Source of the DNA: DAOTXS01 sp034433515
Lineage (GTDB): Bacteria > Chloroflexota > Anaerolineae > UBA4142
Reading direction: 5' to 3'
Length of the DNA stretch: 48,781 bases
Assembly: GCA_034433515.1 (NCBI GenBank)
Contig: DAOUAL010000075.1
Location: forward strand, 1 to 48,781
In this document: in pieces, positions 8,320 through 17,019 of the stretch
Layout: each line of letters begins with the position of its first letter
Position numbering within the stretch: the first letter of the stretch is position 1
Notes under the pieces: generated by a model
Databases searched by the model: none
What the model was told of the DNA's origin: nothing
What the model saw: the letters and a program-made list of their open reading frames with translations, nothing else
Program-made: the position numbers and the translations under genes

Positions 8320-11300
8320 TCATCTTTTTGCTTTGACATCGTGCTGAACAAAGATGGTAATGGGATTACTTTCCGTGCGATTGCCGGCGGCATCAATTGC
8401 AATCACCTTGATGACGTGGGATTCCACAAAGCCGGGATTGTTGGGCAAGGGAACGGTATTCGATACCAGAATCACGCCGTTGGTGAATACCGCCGTAATT
8501 GCCGGGTTCGGAGTGGTAACTTTGGCAACACTGCCAATCAACTGCTCGATGCTGATCGTATTGTCCGGATTGGTAATCGTACGCGAGACGGTGATGGGGC
8601 GGGTTGGCGTAACGGATGCGGCGGCGGCGAGCGTGGGGGTCAGGGTGTCCATCATCTTAATCGTCCATTTTTTGTTGAACGGGGCAACCGTACTCGCACC
8701 GATGTAAGCGCCATCCACATAAAACTCGACCCGGCTCATTGAGGCGTTGTCGTTGGCGTCCACACCGATTGAGACCCATTCATCTTTTTCCGGACTATAG
8801 ATCGCGCCGTTGGCTGGGTTGACAAAGCGAACGGTGGGCGGTTGATTATCCACGATCACTTGGATCGCCGCTTCGCGCAATCTGCCCGACCGATCCACCA
8901 CCGTGAGTTTGAGGGTGTACAAACCATCCAAGCCGGACACATCCCAGGTTTCCAGCGTGCCATTGTCCACGCGCTCACGCCGATCCGCGCCGATCTGCGT
9001 CCATTGCGTTGGATCAATCCCTTTGCCAAACGATAAACGATACACATCCAGATTGTCCACGCGTGTGTTGCCTACAATCGTTACTACACCACGAATCGTG
9101 GAATAGGCGGCTGGCGAAGTGATTGCCACATCGCCGCCTTGCACCACACCACGACAACTCGGCTCGTACTCGCTGGGGGGTTGCGGGATATTGTTTTCGC
9201 GAATCCAATCGGCGGCTTCGGGCGGATAAATCGGAAAAACCTTGTCTTGCACTTGGTCTGGCGGACAATAGACCGTTGCCAATTTGCCGGTCGGTTTGTA
9301 AATGCGGAACGATTGCCACACATTATCAAACGATTTCGGCTCGGTGCCGGCGATGAACAACTCTTTAACGCGCTCGGGACAGAACGGCGTGGGCAAGAGT
9401 CCACTCGTGGCACACACTTCAACGCGCACCATTCCCGGGGGTTCGACAAAGGGTTTCACCGGCAACGTTTGATGAATCTTTTCCATCAAATCGTGCCAGA
9501 TTGGTCCCGCGCCACTCACGCCGCTAATGTGTTCCATCTCGGAATTGTCCGCGTTGCCAACCCAGACCCCAACGGCATAGTCGGGCGTGTAGCCAATCGT
9601 CCAGTTGTCACGCCAATCGGAGGTAGTGCCGGTTTTGACCGCTGCCGGGCGCGAAAGTCTAAGTACGCTATTCGAGCCAAAGCCGGGCGTGCGCGCAACG
9701 TTATCGGACAAGATGTCGCTCATCAGGTACGCCAGTTGCGGGGTAACGATTTGTTGTTTTTGCGGCTCTTTGAATTCGTACAGCGTTTGGGCATTGGCAT
9801 CCACCACTTTGAGAATCGCCACGGGATCGAGTGTGCGAAAGCCGGGTTTGAGTTGATCGGGCGGGACAGGCACGCCAGCCATCCAACCTTGATTCGCCAG
9901 CACACTGTTCGCGTACGTCATATCGAGCAAAGTAGTTTCGCCGCCGCCCAACGTGAGCGCCAGTCCATACTTGTCACGATTGAGTGTATTGATGCCCATC
10001 CGATGCGCGGTATTGACCACGTTCTTGACGCCGACGAGTTGCAACACTTTGACGGCAGGAATGTTGAGCGATGAGCCGAGCGCAGTGCGCAAACGTACCG
10101 GTCCGCGATACTTGCGATCATAGTTTTCCGGGACGTACGGCGGATTGGGCGCATCATCGAACACCGTGCGCACATCCATCACGACCGAGGCGGCTGTGTA
10201 TCCTTGCGCAAACGCGGTGAGGTAGGTAAAAATTTTGAACGATGAGCCGGGCTGACGGGGTGCCAGCGCCACATTGACTTGGCCATCAATATCGCGATTG
10301 AAAAAATCCACCGATCCCACCATCGCGACGATTTCGCCGGTGCTTGGGCGGATCACCACCACCGACGCGTTCGTCACGTTGCGTTTTTCGGCGGTCAACT
10401 TGGCAACTTGGTCGCGCGCGATTTGTTCGGCGTGTTGTTGAATCGAGTAATCGAGCGAGGTGTACACATTCAGCCCACCACGATACAACGCTTCGGTGCC
10501 GAATTTCTCTTCGAGCAAACGACGCACGTAGAAAACAAAATGCGGCGCGCGAATATCAAACCGTTTAGGTGTTACGCGCAAACGCGCCGATTTGGCGGCC
10601 AACGCTTCTTCTGGCGTGATGTACCCTTGCAAGAGCATTTGATCCAGCACAATGTTGCGGCGCTCGACGGCTTTTTGCGGATTGTCAATGGGATTCAGCG
10701 CGGGATATTGCGGAATCGCGGCGAGCGTGGCGCATTCGCTCAGATCGAGGTCTTGGACGTGTTTGCCAAAATAGGTCTCCGCTGCCGCTTCGATGCCATA
10801 CGCCAGCGAGCCATAGTTGTTCGCATTGAGATACCAACTCAAAATATCGCGTTTGGAATAACGCTTCGAAATCTCAACGGAGAGAATCAATTCTTTGATT
10901 TTGCGGCTGTAGGTCGCCGGATTGCTGGGATCACGCACCATGCGTTCCGCTTCCGGAATCAACACATTCTTGACGAGTTGTTGCGTGATGGTGCTCGCGC
11001 CCTGAATTTGTTCGCCCCGTAACGTCGTCCAGCCGGCGCGCAAGATACCGTACCAATCGTAGCCGGGATTTGTCCAAAAATTTCGATCTTCGAGCGCGAC
11101 CGTCGCATTCTTGCAATGTTCGGGGATGCGCTCCAGCGGCACTACTGTACGATTGCCGCCTTGCGGGTCAATGATCTCGTACAACAAGACCTGACCGGTG
11201 CGGTCAAAGATGCGCGTGGTTTTGAATTGTTGTTGGGTTTGGGTCACGATTGCGCCGGCGGGGGGCAGCTCTTTAGCGTAATAGTTGTAGAGTGTAACAA

Positions 11301-11442
11301 TCGCGGCGGCGCTCACCCCGATGGTGGTGAATCCAAGTCCAGCGATGAGTGCAACCGCACCGAGGAGGAGCCGGGAAATGAGCGGAGCAGTGTGTTTAGC
11401 ACTCGAGCGGCGCCGGCGCAAGTAAACGGAACGAACAGCCAA
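8320..11442 (-). CDS. Class A penicillin-binding protein (PBP1A family) with Ig-like tail
   Basis: Bifunctional peptidoglycan synthase: glycosyltransferase polymerises lipid II and transpeptidase crosslinks the stems outside the membrane. A basic cytoplasmic start and one membrane helix (about residues 20-50) precede the GT51 domain with EDRNFW and QGASTITQQLVKN. The transpeptidase domain has SSFK, SSLN and KTGTTSDWRDN in order. Beyond about residue 730 the protein carries some 300 residues of beta-rich sequence resembling Ig/fibronectin-like modules, which makes it 1040 residues, longer than most PBP1A. The start is TTG at 11442, with AAGGAG about 14 bases and AGAGG about 5 bases before it. 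Confidence 0.93.
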   Translation of the reverse strand: MAVRSVYLRRRRSSAKHTAPLISRLLLGAVALIAGLGFTTIGVSAAAIVTLYNYYAKELPPAGAIVTQTQQQFKTTRIFDRTGQVLLYEIIDPQGGNRTVVPLERIPEHCKNATVALEDRNFWTNPGYDWYGILRAGWTTLRGEQIQGASTITQQLVKNVLIPEAERMVRDPSNPATYSRKIKELILSVEISKRYSKRDILSWYLNANNYGSLAYGIEAAAETYFGKHVQDLDLSECATLAAIPQYPALNPIDNPQKAVERRNIVLDQMLLQGYITPEEALAAKSARLRVTPKRFDIRAPHFVFYVRRLLEEKFGTEALYRGGLNVYTSLDYSIQQHAEQIARDQVAKLTAEKRNVTNASVVVIRPSTGEIVAMVGSVDFFNRDIDGQVNVALAPRQPGSSFKIFTYLTAFAQGYTAASVVMDVRTVFDDAPNPPYVPENYDRKYRGPVRLRTALGSSLNIPAVKVLQLVGVKNVVNTAHRMGINTLNRDKYGLALTLGGGETTLLDMTYANSVLANQGWMAGVPVPPDQLKPGFRTLDPVAILKVVDANAQTLYEFKEPQKQQIVTPQLAYLMSDILSDNVARTPGFGSNSVLRLSRPAAVKTGTTSDWRDNWTIGYTPDYAVGVWVGNADNSEMEHISGVSGAGPIWHDLMEKIHQTLPVKPFVEPPGMVRVEVCATSGLLPTPFCPERVKELFIAGTEPKSFDNVWQSFRIYKPTGKLATVYCPPDQVQDKVFPIYPPEAADWIRENNIPQPPSEYEPSCRGVVQGGDVAITSPAAYSTIRGVVTIVGNTRVDNLDVYRLSFGKGIDPTQWTQIGADRRERVDNGTLETWDVSGLDGLYTLKLTVVDRSGRLREAAIQVIVDNQPPTVRFVNPANGAIYSPEKDEWVSIGVDANDNASMSRVEFYVDGAYIGASTVAPFNKKWTIKMMDTLTPTLAAAASVTPTRPITVSRTITNPDNTISIEQLIGSVAKVTTPNPAITAVFTNGVILVSNTVPLPNNPGFVESHVIKVIAIDAAGNRTESNPITIFVQHDVKAKR

Positions 11443-11515
11443 ATACCTCTTCTCCTTTTCGCGAACGGCGCAAGTGTAGCACTAATCAAAAATTCGCGCA
11501 AGTCAAAATGGGGTT

Positions 11516-11808
11516 TGGTGATTCCCCATCACGCACTGCAGATGTGGGCAATCACCCGAAAATAGGGTACAGCGCACTCTTGTTCGTAATCAGGCGATTT
11601 ATTGCCGTTGGCGTCATGGTGCAATAATCTGTGGCACGATGAATCGCGCCACTACAAACCGTAATCAGTGATTCCTTGCTGTTACATCCGCTTTACGGCG
11701 CAATGAAGCACGCGACGACAAACCTGACACCAAGGACACAGGACACACAGAGGAAACAATCAAACGCCAAGCGTCCGTGTCTCTGCGGTGAGTGATGGAG
11801 AATCACCA
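11516..11808. mobile_element. MITE-like element with 26-bp inverted ends
   Basis: The 371-base gap between the PBP and aroQ holds no gene that I can support. Its left end (11516-11541) and right end (11783-11808) are inverted copies matching at 23 of 26 bases, with TGGTGATTC and CCATCAC as the core. Inside are a CACCAAGGACAC word shared with 4254 and a GCGATTCATCG word shared with 20330. It is either a small non-autonomous element or a cluster of palindromic repeats; no transposase is present. Confidence 0.5.
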
Positions 11809-11813
11809 GAAAA

Positions 11814-12260
11814 TCAAGATGACCTGGTTTGCAAATACTGTATCAACCCTTCCAGCCCCAAGAGATAACTACGCCAACCGAAACCAACAATGTGACCAAC
11901 GCACACCGCCGTGATCACCGAACGATGCCGAAACTCTTCGCGCTTGAAAATGTTCGACAGATGCACCTCCACCACCGGCTTTTCAATCGCGGCAATCGCA
12001 TCGCGCAAGGCGTAACTGTAATGCGTGAGCGCGCCGGGATTTAACAGTACCCCATCGAAGCCATCCGCGCGCGCACGATGCAATTCATCAATCATCACGC
12101 CCTCGTGATTCGTTTGTACCAGGCGCAACTCGACATTGTCGCGCGCGGCGCGTTCGCGCAGACGCGCATTGATCTCGTCGAGCGTGTCTTTGCCGTAAAT
12201 GTGCGGTTCACGTGTGCCCAGCAAGTTCAAGTTGGGTCCGTGCAAAACAAGAATTTTCAT
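11814..12260 (-). CDS. aroQ: 3-dehydroquinate dehydratase, type II
   Basis: Third step of the shikimate pathway, dehydrating 3-dehydroquinate. The 148 residues carry the type II hallmarks: HGPNLNLLGTREPHIYG with the catalytic Tyr and Arg region, QTNHEG, NPGALTHYSYALRDA, and VEVHLSNIFKREEFRHRS with the catalytic His. Its ATG overlaps the aroKB stop as ATGA. It is the last gene of the aromatic operon; only a weak hairpin without a T-run follows. Confidence 0.96.
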   Translation of the reverse strand: MKILVLHGPNLNLLGTREPHIYGKDTLDEINARLRERAARDNVELRLVQTNHEGVMIDELHRARADGFDGVLLNPGALTHYSYALRDAIAAIEKPVVEVHLSNIFKREEFRHRSVITAVCVGHIVGFGWRSYLLGLEGLIQYLQTRSS

Positions 12261-13807
12261 TCGCGCACCTCCTCGATCATTTGTTTGACCTCATCCTGAG
12301 ATACATCGTCAACGATCACGACCTCACCCAGCGTGCAAGGTAACACAAAACGCAAACGCGCGCCCACGCGTTTTTTGTCGGCTTGCATCGCGTTGACCAG
12401 CGCGTCGCTGGTGAGCGCGCGCGGCACGCACGTGGGCAAACCGATTTGCTGCAACAACCCTTTGATGCGTTCGACCAAGGTAGCATCACACATCGCCCGC
12501 CGCTGTGCCAGCCGCGCCGCGCATACCAGTCCAATCGCCACCGCTTCACCGTGCCGCAATTGATATTGCGAAACAAGTTCGAGCGCGTGGCCAAACGTGT
12601 GGCCCAAATTGAGTTTGGCGCGCTCGCCTTGCTCAAACGGATCCCGCGACACAATTTCGGCTTTCACTCGAATCGCGCGGGCGAGCCAACTTCCAACCAA
12701 CTTCCAACTGCCCTTTTCCAATTCCTCAAATAGCGTGGCATCGCCAATAATGCCGTGCTTGACCACCTCCGCCATACCGGCGCGCCATTCCGCCGCTGGC
12801 AAACTCTGCAACGTCGAAACATCGGCAATCACCGCGCGCGGTTGTTTGAACGCGCCAATCAAATTCTTGCCGCGCGGATGATCTACCGCCACTTTGCCGC
12901 CGATACTTGCATCCACCATTGCGAGCAACGTGGTCGGCATTTGTACAAACGGCACACCGCGCAAATAGGTTGCCGCGACCAAGCCCGCCAGATCGCCCAC
13001 CACGCCGCCGCCCAACGCAACAATCGTGGTTTGACGGTCGAGATGTGCGTCAATCAACTGGTCGTACACGAGGCGGACTGTGTCGAGCGTTTTGGCGTTC
13101 TCGCCAACCGGAATTTCAATCACATGCGTTTGAATCTGTTGTGAGCGCAAGATTTGGGAGATGCGCCCGGCATACCACGTCCCAAGGTGAGGATGCGTAA
13201 TGATCACACAGCCCCCCGGCATTTCCACGTTGACCAACCGATCAAAAATATGGTGGCCCACCCAGACCGGATAATGACCTTCTGGTGTCGTCACCACAAT
13301 CGGTACGTTCATCTCCATCACCGCGATGATTTCATCCGCCACTTGCTCCACCGATTTGCCTGTTGTATCAACATGGCAAGTGATCCGCGCGTACGCGTCG
13401 GCACGTTCGCGCAGCAAGGTTTCGATGCGTTGAGGCGCATCGCCAGCAAGCAAGGGACGATCCGTAGCGTTGCCGATACGCGCGATAATTTCGCCAACCG
13501 AAGCATCGAGACAAACGACGAATGCCTTGGCAAACGCCGCGCGATTTTGAGGATTGACGAACGCACCGCCCCCGGTCGCAATGACAAGATTTTCGCGCGC
13601 ACCCAGTTCTGCGCACAATTCCGCTTCGAGTCGGCGAAAGTACGCTTCCCCCTCCGTCGCAAAAATTTCACGAATGGTTTTGCCGGTCCGCGTTTCAATG
13701 AGTGCATCCAAATCAATAAACTCGCGCCCTAGTTTTTGCGCGACCATTCGTCCCGCCGATGTTTTGCCGGTGCCCATAAAGCCGGTAAGAACAAGTGAGC
13801 GTCTCAT
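12257..13807 (-). CDS. aroKB: Bifunctional shikimate kinase / 3-dehydroquinate synthase
   Basis: One 516-residue polypeptide holds two pathway enzymes. Residues 1-165 are shikimate kinase, with P-loop GFMGTGKTSAG, IDLDALIE, the arginine of YFRRLE and ATGGGAF. From about residue 170 it is 3-dehydroquinate synthase, which closes DAHP to dehydroquinate with NAD and zinc: GGGVVGDLAGLVAATYLRG, MPTTLLAMVDASIGGKVAVD, MAEVVKHGII, LNLGHTFGHALE and HGEAVAIG. Such fusions are known in a few lineages. Overlaps of ATGA at both ends couple it to aroC and aroQ. A tandem 2 x 11-bp repeat (12687-12708) encodes SWKLVGSWL, where the family normally has a longer non-repetitive helix region. Confidence 0.96.
   Translation of the reverse strand: MRRSLVLTGFMGTGKTSAGRMVAQKLGREFIDLDALIETRTGKTIREIFATEGEAYFRRLEAELCAELGARENLVIATGGGAFVNPQNRAAFAKAFVVCLDASVGEIIARIGNATDRPLLAGDAPQRIETLLRERADAYARITCHVDTTGKSVEQVADEIIAVMEMNVPIVVTTPEGHYPVWVGHHIFDRLVNVEMPGGCVIITHPHLGTWYAGRISQILRSQQIQTHVIEIPVGENAKTLDTVRLVYDQLIDAHLDRQTTIVALGGGVVGDLAGLVAATYLRGVPFVQMPTTLLAMVDASIGGKVAVDHPRGKNLIGAFKQPRAVIADVSTLQSLPAAEWRAGMAEVVKHGIIGDATLFEELEKGSWKLVGSWLARAIRVKAEIVSRDPFEQGERAKLNLGHTFGHALELVSQYQLRHGEAVAIGLVCAARLAQRRAMCDATLVERIKGLLQQIGLPTCVPRALTSDALVNAMQADKKRVGARLRFVLPCTLGEVVIVDDVSQDEVKQMIEEVRE
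12687..12708. repeat. Tandem 11-bp repeat inside aroKB
   Basis: CAACTTCCAAC occurs twice head to tail. On the coding strand it gives the duplicated Gly-Ser-Trp words in KGSWKLVGSWLARA in the AroB half. Confidence 0.85.
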
Positions 13808-14940
13808 TCGTCATCCGTCATTCGTCGTCGCATTTCTGCCATCGAATCGCCGCCAAATTTTTCCAGTAGCGCATCCGCCAGCACCCACGCCACCATCGCC
13901 TCGCCAATCACACACGCGCGCGGTACGTGGCAGAAATCGGAACGTTGATACTGCGACCACGCCGGTTCGCCGGTCGCCAGATCAACCGAGCGCAACGGCG
14001 TAACGGTGGTGGCAATCGGCTTGAGTGCGGCGCGCACGATAATCGGCATTCCGTTGGTGATGCCACCCTCCAAGCCTCCCGCGCGGTTTGTCTCTCGTTT
14101 GGTTCTTACTGTTGACTGTTGACTGTCGCCTGTTGACTGCACCAAGATTTCATCCTGCACCTGCGTCCCGGTTTTCCGCGCATTCTCAAACGCCTCACCA
14201 ATCTCCACCCCCTTGACCGATGGAATGCTCATCACGGCTTGCGCCAAGCGACCATCCAACTTGCGATCCCAATGCACGTGCGAACCCAAACCGACCGGCA
14301 CATTCAACGCGACGATTTCCATCACGCCGCCCACCGTGTCTTTGGCACGCATCACTTCCTCAATACGCGCCCGAATTTTTTCCGCGCTCGCCTCATCGGC
14401 GACCGCTACATCCGATTGTTGCGCGCGCGCGAAAATTTCTTCGTACGTCATCGCCGGCATCATGGCGCGAACGCCGCCGATTTCCAAGACATGACTGCCC
14501 ACGATAATGCCGCACTCACCCAGCAATTGGCGCGCCAAAGCACCGCACGCGACCCGCATCGCGGTTTCGCGCGCGCTCGCCCGCTCCGCCACAAGGCGCA
14601 GATCGTCCAAGCCGTACTTGATGGCGCCGGCATAATCGGCGTGCCCCGGGCGCGGAATCGTTTGCGGCGGAATCGTTTTATCTTTCCAATTCGCGTAATC
14701 GAGATTTTCGATTTTCAGTGCGACCGGTGCACCAATGGTTTGCCCGTTGATCATGCCACCCAAAATTTCCACACGATCGTTTTCAATCCGCATGCGCGCG
14801 GAACGACCGATGCCAATCTGTCGTCGCGCTAGATCGCGCTGGATCGCATCCAGATCAATCCGCAATCCCGCCGGCAATCCTTCCACAATGCCAATCAACG
14901 CCGGTCCGTGCGATTCACCCGCTGTTAGAAAACGTAGCAT
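13804..14940 (-). CDS. aroC: Chorismate synthase
   Basis: Makes chorismate from EPSP using reduced FMN. Signatures: TAGESHGPALIGIVEGLPAG at the start, RRQIGIGRSARM, RPGHADYAGAIKYG, ERASARETAMRVA, and SDFCHVPRACVIGEAMVA near the end. The region before TNRAGGLEGGITNG is expanded by a peptide (VQSTGDSQQSTVRTKRE) that is encoded by five heptamers at 14105-14139. The last residues and the stop are made by three more heptamers (13805-13825), which also supply the start of aroKB through an ATGA overlap. Its own start lies 26 bases inside the end of aroE. Confidence 0.96.
   Translation of the reverse strand: MLRFLTAGESHGPALIGIVEGLPAGLRIDLDAIQRDLARRQIGIGRSARMRIENDRVEILGGMINGQTIGAPVALKIENLDYANWKDKTIPPQTIPRPGHADYAGAIKYGLDDLRLVAERASARETAMRVACGALARQLLGECGIIVGSHVLEIGGVRAMMPAMTYEEIFARAQQSDVAVADEASAEKIRARIEEVMRAKDTVGGVMEIVALNVPVGLGSHVHWDRKLDGRLAQAVMSIPSVKGVEIGEAFENARKTGTQVQDEILVQSTGDSQQSTVRTKRETNRAGGLEGGITNGMPIIVRAALKPIATTVTPLRSVDLATGEPAWSQYQRSDFCHVPRACVIGEAMVAWVLADALLEKFGGDSMAEMRRRMTDDE
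13805..13825. repeat. Heptamer repeat spanning the aroC/aroKB junction
   Basis: CATTCGT, CATCCGT, CATTCGT occur head to tail. On the minus strand the units carry the TGA stop of aroC and the ATG start of aroKB. Confidence 0.8.
14105..14139. repeat. Five heptamers inside aroC
   Basis: CTTACTG, TTGACTG, TTGACTG, TCGCCTG, TTGACTG run head to tail for exactly 35 bases within the aroC reading frame. Confidence 0.85.
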
Positions 14941-15724
14941 TTCGACTCCTTACCGCACCAAACATCACATCCAGCGGCGCATCGCGTCCCGTCCATATCC
15001 GGAACGATGCCGCGCCTTGATGGACAAGCATCCCCAACCCATCAATCGTGCGCGCGCCGGCACGCTCCGCCTCGCGCAAAAAATCTGTATGCCGATAAAC
15101 GAGATCAAAGACCACTGCCTCGCGCGGCCAAGTTGTGCCGGGCGGCAACGCTCCTGCCGGCGTCGTGTTGACGATGAGCGTCGCTTGTGCGATGGCGCGC
15201 GCATCGTTGGCGACGATAGGAACCTGGGAATGTGCGCGGACGTGTTCCGCCAAAATTTCTGCGCGCGCTCGTGTTCGATTCAAGATCGCGATGCTAGCGA
15301 CGTTCGCCTGAAGCAACGCAAACGCCACGGCGCGCGCCGAACCTCCCGCTCCTAAAATCACCACGCGCGCATTTGCCACCGCGACGTTTTCATCCCGCAA
15401 CGCTTGCAAGAACCCTTCGCCATCCGTACTCGTGCCGATGAGTTTGCCGGCGCGTTTGAACAACGTGTTCACTGAACCGATCACGCGCGCGTCCGCGCTC
15501 ACGTCGTCCAAAAATTCAATCACGCTTTCCTTGTGCGGAATCGTAACATTCGCACCGAGGCAATCGTCGGCGCGGACGCGCGCGATGGCATCGCGCAATT
15601 TCGCCGGCGACGTTTCCAACAAGTCGTACCGTGCATCAAATTCGATGGCTTGAAAGGCGGCATTGTGCATCGCTGGCGAAAGCGAGTGCGCAATCGGTTC
15701 GCCGATGAGAAACACGCGCTTCAT
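14915..15724 (-). CDS. aroE: Shikimate 5-dehydrogenase
   Basis: NADP-dependent reduction of 3-dehydroshikimate to shikimate. From ATG 15724 it is 269 residues, with GEPIAHSLSPAMHNAAF (substrate serines), the catalytic Lys in GANVTIPHKESV, the nucleotide loop LGAGGSARAVAFAL, NRTRARAE and the late GLGMLVHQGAASF. The frame is open to 15775, but ATG 15724 overlaps the aroA stop as ATGA and fits the family. The 3' end overlaps aroC by 26 bases. Confidence 0.95.
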   Translation of the reverse strand: MKRVFLIGEPIAHSLSPAMHNAAFQAIEFDARYDLLETSPAKLRDAIARVRADDCLGANVTIPHKESVIEFLDDVSADARVIGSVNTLFKRAGKLIGTSTDGEGFLQALRDENVAVANARVVILGAGGSARAVAFALLQANVASIAILNRTRARAEILAEHVRAHSQVPIVANDARAIAQATLIVNTTPAGALPPGTTWPREAVVFDLVYRHTDFLREAERAGARTIDGLGMLVHQGAASFRIWTGRDAPLDVMFGAVRSRNATFSNSG

Positions 15725-17019
15725 CGCAACTGCTCCAAGGTCTCTGCAAAATTGGGAAACGAATCCGCCACACAATCCCAGCCCTCGATAATCGTCTCGC
15801 CGCGCGCAATCAAGCCGGCAATTGCCAACGCCATTGCCAAACGATGATCGTGGTGTGCGGACACCCGCGCGCCGTGCAACGGCGTGGGTCCCGCAATCAC
15901 AAAACCATCCGCGCGCTCTTCGATCTGTGCCCCCAATGCGCGCAACTCGTGCGCCAACGCGGCAATGCGATCCGATTCTTTGACGCGCAATTCGCGCGCA
16001 TCGCGCACAATCGTTTCACCGTGCGCTTGCGTGGCGGCGACTGCCAAGATGGGAAACTCGTCAATCATGCGCGGTACCAGTGCGCCACCAATGGCAATGC
16101 CGCGCAACGCCTCGGACGCAGACACGATGACATCGCCGACCGGCTCCCCATTGATGATACGTTCATTTTCAATGACGATACGTGCGCCCATGTGCGTGAG
16201 TGCATCGAGCAAGCCGGTGCGCGTGGGATTGATGCCGACATTCGCAAGGCGCAGTTCCGATTGTGGTACAAGCAATGCGGCAACGATGAAAAAGGCGGCA
16301 GAAGAAAAATCGCCGGGAATTTGAAACGTGGAATTTGGAATTTGGAATTCAACGATAGGTTGTATGCGCAATGCGCCATCCGCCATTTGCAATTCGACGC
16401 CACACGCTTGCAACATTCGTTCGGTGTGATCGCGCGATAAACTGGGTTCGCGGACCGTCGTGGGTGAATCCGCAAACAAGCCGGCGAGCAGAATCGCGGA
16501 TTTGACTTGCGCGCTGGCAACGTTCAACGTATAGGCGATGCCGTGCAAGTTCCCGCCGCGAATCGCCAGCGGAGGCCATTGATTATTCGCGCGTGCGAGA
16601 ATCGTTGCGCCCATCGCGCTTAGGGGTTCGATGATGCGCGCCATCGGTCGGCGTTTCAACGCCGGCGTGCCGTCCAGAATCGAAACAAAGTTTTGCCCGG
16701 CGCACAATCCGGCAAGCAAACGCATCGTGGTACCCGATCCTTGGCAAAACAAAATGTTGCTGGGTTCGCGCAAGGAATGCAAACCCTGTCCGCGCACTAA
16801 GAGCGTGGTCGAGTTGAGTGGCGCAATCTCGACGCCCAACGCGCGCAAACAATCGAGCGTAGCGTGCGTGGTGGTGCTGGGCAAAAAATTTTCGATGCGT
16901 GTCGTGCCCTCGGCAAGGGCAGCGATGATCGCGGCGCGATGCGAAATGGATTTATCGGCCGGGACGGCGAGTGCACCGCGCAAGGGTGTGTTGGATCGAG
17001 AGATGGAAAATCGAGTCAT
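15721..17019 (-). CDS. aroA: 3-phosphoshikimate 1-carboxyvinyltransferase (EPSP synthase)
   Basis: Transfers enolpyruvyl from PEP to shikimate-3-phosphate. Seen in order: VPADKSISHRAAIIAALAEG, CQGSGTTMRLLAG, DGTPALKRRPMARI, ASAQVKSAILLAG, the catalytic MIDEFPILAVAA, and RVKESDRIAALAHELRALGA. Between the halves the reading frame passes through five heptamers (16314-16348), giving VEFQIPNSTFQIPG just before DFSSAAFF, where most family members go straight into PGDPSSAAFF. Start is ATG 17019 (TGATG with tyrA) or GTG 17022. Confidence 0.95.
   Translation of the reverse strand: MTRFSISRSNTPLRGALAVPADKSISHRAAIIAALAEGTTRIENFLPSTTTHATLDCLRALGVEIAPLNSTTLLVRGQGLHSLREPSNILFCQGSGTTMRLLAGLCAGQNFVSILDGTPALKRRPMARIIEPLSAMGATILARANNQWPPLAIRGGNLHGIAYTLNVASAQVKSAILLAGLFADSPTTVREPSLSRDHTERMLQACGVELQMADGALRIQPIVEFQIPNSTFQIPGDFSSAAFFIVAALLVPQSELRLANVGINPTRTGLLDALTHMGARIVIENERIINGEPVGDVIVSASEALRGIAIGGALVPRMIDEFPILAVAATQAHGETIVRDARELRVKESDRIAALAHELRALGAQIEERADGFVIAGPTPLHGARVSAHHDHRLAMALAIAGLIARGETIIEGWDCVADSFPNFAETLEQLR
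16314..16348. repeat. Five heptamers inside aroA
   Basis: CGGGAAT, TTGAAAC, GTGGAAT, TTGGAAT, TTGGAAT run head to tail for 35 bases within the aroA frame, the same total length as the array inside aroC. Confidence 0.85.

Noticed and set aside
9139..10074. Plus-strand ORF of 311 codons over the class A PBP
   Set aside because: Opposite the transpeptidase motifs; its composition (high Arg/His) is typical of an antisense frame.
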